A DNA stretch of 9,665 nucleotides, from contig CAYFJO010000415.1 of NCBI GenBank assembly GCA_964343305.1, positions 1 through 9,665 on the forward strand. Reading direction: 5' to 3'. This stretch comes from CAYFJO01 sp964343305 (lineage in GTDB: Bacteria; Planctomycetota; Planctomycetia; Pirellulales; Pirellulaceae). Below are positions 6,590 to 9,665 of this stretch, one piece after another. The stretch's first letter is position 1. Every line of letters begins with the position of its first letter. The notes beneath the pieces are model-generated. The model did not search any database and was not told the DNA's origin. It saw only the letters and a list, made by a program, of their open reading frames with translations. The position numbers and the translations under genes are program-made.

Positions 6590-8005
6590 CTACCGGCCAA
6601 AGCAATACAGATTCTCAACGGTTCGGACGTAGATCCGCCCGTCCGCGATCGCCGGCGTCGCGTAGACATCTTCCTTGAAATCCAAGTCGCTGATGACTTT
6701 CCATTCGCCCTGTGCATCAACAACGTTCATGGTCCCGGTTTCGCTTAGCACGTAAATCTTCCCATCGCCATGCACCGGCGAGCTGAAATACTTGCCCGTT
6801 GCCGCCAGCCTTGCGCTACGAACGGCGGCCCCCGTCTTCAAATCAATGCTGGTCATGATGCCACCGTCCTTGACCATGAACAAATGCCCGTTCGCGACGA
6901 GCGGTGAACTGTTTCGAGGGATCGATTTCTTGAACGTCCAATCAATGTGCGTGTCCGTGATGTCGCCCGTGCCGCCGGGACGAATGGCAATGGCAACCGA
7001 TTGGGCCAACGCGAAAATCTCGCGGATGCTCTCGTATTCATCGCGGTCAAAGGAGCCATCGGCGTCTTTATCGAATTGGCCGAAAAATCCTTTGATCGGA
7101 CTGTTCGGCAATTCGCTGGGTTCGAGCAAACCGTTTTTATTCGCGTCGCCAGATTCAATTAGATCTTCGAACGAGGGCTGCGGAGATGCATTGCCTCCCC
7201 CATCGCTGGCTACGTATAACCGACCGTCGTTGCCGACGACCGGCGTGTTGCTGATCACTCGGCACAGGCCGTGGACGGTCCAAATTCGCTCGCCCGTGTC
7301 AAAGTCGTACGCGACGACATGTGCCGTGCCAGCGACCACAATTTGACGCTGCCCGTCAACATTCCAAATCACCGGCGTCCCATAATTGCGTCGAAAAACG
7401 GGCCGCTCCACTCGCCAGACTTCTTTGCCAGTCTGCTTATCAAACGTCGCGAGATACGACCCCGTGTCATGATCTTGGACCGAGATCACACGATCGTCCA
7501 CAATCAATGGCGACGAGCACGCGCCGAACTGGTTGTTAAACGGTCCCATTGGCAACTGCCACAGTTCTTTACCGTCGCGGTCGTAACAGAACATGCCGCA
7601 TGAGCCGAAGAAGCTGACGACTCGCTCACCATCAGTCACTACGCTCGACGTCGCATGGCTGCCGATTCGGTGAATGCTCTCCAATTCGTCATAGGGCGCT
7701 TCACGCTCCCAAATCAGTTTTCCGTTATCTCGGTTGAGTGTGATCGTCAGCAAACGTTTCTCACGAACTGTAGTGACGTAAATGTGATCCGAATCCACCA
7801 CGGGCGACGAATGTCCTTTGGCGATCGGCGTTCTCCAGACGAGATTCTTGTCGAACGACAGTTCGTCAGGTAAAGCGTCATTCGTAGTTGCGAGCCCGGT
7901 TGCATTTGGACCGCGAAATTGATTCCATTCAGCGGAATTTATGGAGCAAGTAAACGTGATAGCGTCTAACGTCGCGAAGAGCACGATCAACGTAGCCTTT
8001 TTCAT
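6590..8005 (-). CDS. Secreted PQQ-like beta-propeller protein with an inserted EF-hand pair
   Basis: A 471-residue protein. Residues 1-25 form a signal peptide (KK, a hydrophobic core, likely cut after NSA), pointing to export. The mature protein opens WNQFRGPNATG, the usual entry motif of planctomycete PQQ-repeat proteins. Propeller blades repeat through the chain, for example ITLNRDNGKLIWE (88-100), TFDKQTGKEVWRVE (187-200) and YDFDTGERIWTV (233-244). Between blades lie two canonical calcium loops: D287, N289, N291, G292, L293, E298, and D312, D314, D316, G317, S318, E323. The fold suggests a periplasmic or surface binding protein. No enzymatic residues were identified, so PQQ dependence should not be assumed. 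The start at ATG 8005 has GAGG at 8016-8019 with a 10-nt spacer. It lies 30 nt after the membrane-protein gene, probably in one transcript. Confidence 0.92.
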   Translation of the reverse strand: MKKATLIVLFATLDAITFTCSINSAEWNQFRGPNATGLATTNDALPDELSFDKNLVWRTPIAKGHSSPVVDSDHIYVTTVREKRLLTITLNRDNGKLIWEREAPYDELESIHRIGSHATSSVVTDGERVVSFFGSCGMFCYDRDGKELWQLPMGPFNNQFGACSSPLIVDDRVISVQDHDTGSYLATFDKQTGKEVWRVERPVFRRNYGTPVIWNVDGQRQIVVAGTAHVVAYDFDTGERIWTVHGLCRVISNTPVVGNDGRLYVASDGGGNASPQPSFEDLIESGDANKNGLLEPSELPNSPIKGFFGQFDKDADGSFDRDEYESIREIFALAQSVAIAIRPGGTGDITDTHIDWTFKKSIPRNSSPLVANGHLFMVKDGGIMTSIDLKTGAAVRSARLAATGKYFSSPVHGDGKIYVLSETGTMNVVDAQGEWKVISDLDFKEDVYATPAIADGRIYVRTVENLYCFGR

Positions 8006-8035
8006 TGAACTTAAACCTCAAGAGGGCCAAAGTAG

Positions 8036-8398
8036 TTACCATCCCGGATCCGTCATCACAGCAATCCCTATTAAGACATGCCAGACGATGAACACAATTG
8101 CAACACCCCCGCAACCAACAAAAAACAGCATTGGTCCGGTTCCGCGCCAGCCATCATGAAGATAACCGATGATAATGCTCGGCGCGGCGAACACTAGAAA
8201 CAGACCGAACACACCGAAGACATATTTCGTGGAGCGATACGTTAGGTCGAGCGTTTCATGTACCAATCGAATGATCTCGGAGTCGCGAAAAACCAACATC
8301 AACAGCCCAAGCCCAACGCAAACACACATCATGGCGACAAGCATCGCCATCAAAGATAATTGTCCTCGCCGGTTCGTTGTTTCATTGTCTTGGGCCAT
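8036..8398 (-). CDS. Three-helix membrane protein of unknown function
   Basis: A 120-residue protein with a short polar, positively charged N-terminus (RRGQLSL) and hydrophobic helices at about 15-36, 58-80 and 90-114. The arginine-rich 'GQLSL' lead into the first helix is like other small planctomycete membrane proteins. No catalytic motif was seen. It is the first gene of a two-gene unit with the PQQ protein (30-nt gap). I chose ATG 8398 because the family-like N-terminus begins there and the extra codons upstream look non-coding. However, a TTG at 8437 has a good SD (AGGA, + positions 8445-8448) with a 7-nt spacer and would add 13 residues (MARLVCQPPCNDS). The start is therefore open. Confidence 0.8.
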   Translation of the reverse strand: MAQDNETTNRRGQLSLMAMLVAMMCVCVGLGLLMLVFRDSEIIRLVHETLDLTYRSTKYVFGVFGLFLVFAAPSIIIGYLHDGWRGTGPMLFFVGCGGVAIVFIVWHVLIGIAVMTDPGW

Positions 8399-8416
8399 CG
8401 AATCATTACATGGTGG

Positions 8417-8445
8417 TTGACACACCAGTCTAGCCAACGTATCTT
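8417..8445 (+). promoter_or_regulatory. Sigma70-type promoter for the cimA leader
   Basis: A perfect -35 hexamer TTGACA (8417-8422), a 17-nt spacer, and a -10-like TATCTT (8440-8445, four of six matches) predict transcription start near 8452. That leaves a 5' UTR of about 23 nt before the leader-peptide ATG at 8475. The site overlaps the start region of the divergent membrane-protein gene. Confidence 0.6.
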
Positions 8446-8474
8446 CCTTTATACACTCAGCTTGGAGTTAGTTT

Positions 8475-8552
8475 ATGTTTTGCCAGAACCACTGCGTTCC
8501 ACATCCGTCCGATGTCATTGGCATCGCTATTGTTAAGGAGCTGCGGGCTTAG
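8475..8552 (+). CDS. Ile/Val leader peptide of the cimA attenuator, 25 aa
   Basis: ATG 8475 is preceded by GGAG (8464-8467) with a 7-nt spacer, one of the best SD sites in the window. The peptide begins MFCQNHCVPHPSD. Residues 14-20 are V-I-G-I-A-I-V (codons 8514-8534: GTC ATT GGC ATC GCT ATT GTT), and it ends KELRA with TAG at 8550-8552. Three Ile and two Val codons in seven, just upstream of an Ile-pathway gene and a terminator, are the mark of a regulatory leader whose translation senses charged tRNA-Ile and possibly tRNA-Val. Low Ile-tRNA would stall the ribosome in the cluster and leave the last codons uncovered. The peptide itself is probably without function and degraded. The call rests on position, codons and RNA structure, not on homology. 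Confidence 0.8.
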   Translation: MFCQNHCVPHPSDVIGIAIVKELRA

Positions 8553-8609
8553 GGCATAAGCCGGTTAGATTGACAACCATCGCCCTGAAGCCCGCCGAGG
8601 GTTCCAGGG
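8543..8609 (+). promoter_or_regulatory. Transcription attenuator switch of cimA (antiterminator / sequestering hairpin)
   Basis: Segment A, GCGGGCTTAGGGC (8543-8555), contains the leader stop codon and has two partners. It can pair with 8582-8595 through 13 Watson-Crick pairs with only G8587 bulged, which destroys the terminator. Its 3' part can also fold locally: GGCTTA (8546-8551) with TAAGCC (8557-8562) around a GGGCA loop. A ribosome stalled in the Ile/Val codons leaves A free, so the antiterminator forms and cimA is transcribed. A ribosome that reaches the stop covers A, so the terminator forms. Without translation, the local hairpin holds A. A small GGTT/AACC hairpin (8563-8566, 8575-8578) lies between the two arms. 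The pairings are seen directly and the mechanism is inferred from classical amino-acid attenuation. Confidence 0.75.
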
Positions 8610-8616
8610 TTTTTTT
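8583..8616 (+). terminator. Intrinsic terminator inside the cimA leader
   Basis: CCCTGAAGCCC (8583-8593) pairs with GGGTTCCAGGG (8599-8609) around a GCCGA loop. The 11-position stem has one A-C mismatch and one G-U wobble, and is followed at once by seven T (8610-8616). It points in the + direction and lies 86 nt before cimA. The only + strand gene upstream of it is the leader ORF, so it acts as an attenuator rather than a gene-end terminator. Confidence 0.82.
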
Positions 8617-8701
8617 ATTTCCGTAGCTGCGTTCGCCAGAACGTGGACGATCCGATCCGCACTCTGGTGAGCCCTGCTACACCAACGCTGAAAGCTTCCT
8701 C

Positions 8702-9665
8702 ATGCGTTCCATCCAAATTTACGACACCACATTACGTGACGGCACTCAAGGCGAAGGAGTCAGCCTTTCGCTGAACGACAAACTGCAGATCACCAAGCGC
8801 CTGGACGAAATTGGCGTCGATTTTGTCGAGGGCGGCTATCCGCTGTCGAACGAAAAGGATGTTGAGTATTTTCGTCGCGTGCAAGAGATGGACCTGAAGC
8901 ACACCAAAGTCTGTGCGTTTGGAATGACGCGACGCAAGGGGATTGCGGCGGCCGATGATCCGGGTATGCAGGCTTTGGCCCGGTCCGGCGCGCCCGTTTG
9001 TACCGTCGTCGGCAAGACCTGGGATTTTCACGTCAGGGAAGTCTTGCGAGTCACGCTCGATGAGAATCTGGAAATGATTGCCGACAGCGTACGTTTTCTC
9101 GCCGACGAGGGGCGCGAAGTTATCTACGACGCCGAACATTTCTTTGACGGCTGGAAGGCAAACGTCGAGTACGCGGCGAAGACGATTCAAGCGGCGGCCG
9201 ATGCCGGTGCAACGATGATCGTCTGCTGTGACACCAACGGCGGCAGCATGCCCGAAGAGATTGTTCAAATCATCGGTGATGCTCAAAATGCGGTTTCGAT
9301 CCCTGTCGGAATCCACTGCCATAACGATTGCGACCTGGCCGTGGCAAATTCGCTTGCCGCCGTCGATGCCGGAGCGGTGCAAGTCCAAGGGACCATCAAC
9401 GGCTTCGGCGAACGATGTGGTAACGCCGATCTGATTTCGGTCATGGCCAACCTCGGCCACAAAAAGAAAGGCTATCAAGTCCTCCGTGGTGGAAGCCTGG
9501 ATCATCTGACCGAACTGTCACGCTATGTTTACGAACTCGCGAACAAACATCTGCGACACAACCAGCCATTCGTCGGCCAAAGTGCGTTTGCTCACAAGGG
9601 CGGCATGCACGTCCACGCCATCAATCGGGCAACGACCAGCTACGAACACATGTCACCCGAAGCGG
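8702..9665 (+). CDS. cimA: (R)-citramalate synthase (partial, runs off window end)
   Basis: CimA condenses acetyl-CoA and pyruvate to (R)-citramalate, the first step of the threonine-independent route to 2-oxobutyrate and isoleucine, in the cytosol. The first 321 residues of a usual ~520-540 are present. They form the HMG-CoA-lyase-like TIM barrel: YDTTLRDGTQGEGVSLS (7-23, with the metal and catalytic R12/D13 region), GKTWDFHV (104-111, typical of citramalate rather than 2-isopropylmalate synthase), CDTNGG (176-181), the metal-binding HCH (205-207), and GFGERCGNADL (234-244). HKGGMHVHA follows at 298-306. The C-terminal allosteric domain, where isoleucine feedback acts, lies outside the window. 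ATG 8702 gives the normal family N-terminus, and no SD is evident. Transcription is probably controlled by the leader attenuator upstream. No stop codon occurs before 9665. Confidence 0.93.
   Translation, partial: MRSIQIYDTTLRDGTQGEGVSLSLNDKLQITKRLDEIGVDFVEGGYPLSNEKDVEYFRRVQEMDLKHTKVCAFGMTRRKGIAAADDPGMQALARSGAPVCTVVGKTWDFHVREVLRVTLDENLEMIADSVRFLADEGREVIYDAEHFFDGWKANVEYAAKTIQAAADAGATMIVCCDTNGGSMPEEIVQIIGDAQNAVSIPVGIHCHNDCDLAVANSLAAVDAGAVQVQGTINGFGERCGNADLISVMANLGHKKKGYQVLRGGSLDHLTELSRYVYELANKHLRHNQPFVGQSAFAHKGGMHVHAINRATTSYEHMSPEA

Noticed and set aside
6590..8005. Calling the propeller protein a PQQ-dependent dehydrogenase
   Set aside because: No dehydrogenase catalytic residues or cofactor disulfide were recognised. 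Most planctomycete proteins of this layout are annotated only as repeat proteins.
8583..8616. Reading the terminator as the ordinary end of an upstream + strand gene
   Set aside because: No + strand gene other than the 25-codon leader lies upstream of it in the right half of the window. Its T-run faces cimA, and it shares bases with the antiterminator.
8732..9505. A 257-codon - strand open frame over the cimA region
   Set aside because: The + strand frame carries all citramalate synthase motifs without a stop. The - frame is an antisense shadow with no recognisable domain.

Overview
The window most likely comes from a planctomycete of the Pirellulaceae (Rhodopirellula-like) type. The reasons are a giant serine/threonine kinase fused to a STAND NTPase and a formylglycine-enzyme-like (FGE-like) domain, a secreted PQQ-propeller protein that opens with the WNQFRGPNATG-type motif and carries an EF-hand pair, small membrane proteins starting with the 'QFSLRxx' motif typical of these genomes, and frequent absence of Shine-Dalgarno (SD) sites. 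No RNA genes, CRISPR arrays or intact mobile elements were seen.

Left edge (1-1359): a low-quality region. Two small overlapping ORFs of unknown function (179-433, 423-581) are followed by a + strand hypothetical fragment (about 627-958). This runs head-on into the remains of a - strand rhamnosyltransferase-like gene (1359 down to about 960). Reading sense swaps strands near position 955, which suggests a rearrangement scar.

Centre (1356-5988, - strand): a 1323-residue kinase / nSTAND1 / transmembrane / HEAT-like / FGE-like receptor-type protein. It is preceded by a small gene broken by a one-base frameshift in an A4 run, and further upstream by a small 'QFSLRK' membrane protein.

5989-6588: remains of a + strand gene of unknown function with a frame break. 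Its stop codon lies one base from the stop of the next gene.

6590-8398 (- strand): a two-gene unit with a 30-nt gap, made of a three-helix membrane protein and then a secreted PQQ/EF-hand protein.

Right edge (8417-9665, + strand): the most interesting part. A sigma70-type promoter drives a 25-codon leader peptide with a good SD site and an Ile/Val cluster (V-I-G-I-A-I-V). It is followed by an intrinsic terminator and then by cimA, (R)-citramalate synthase, the first enzyme of the pyruvate route to isoleucine. The end of the leader ORF can form 13 Watson-Crick pairs with the 5' arm of the terminator, or fold on itself. This is a complete ribosome-mediated transcription attenuator, readable from sequence alone. 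cimA runs off the window end.
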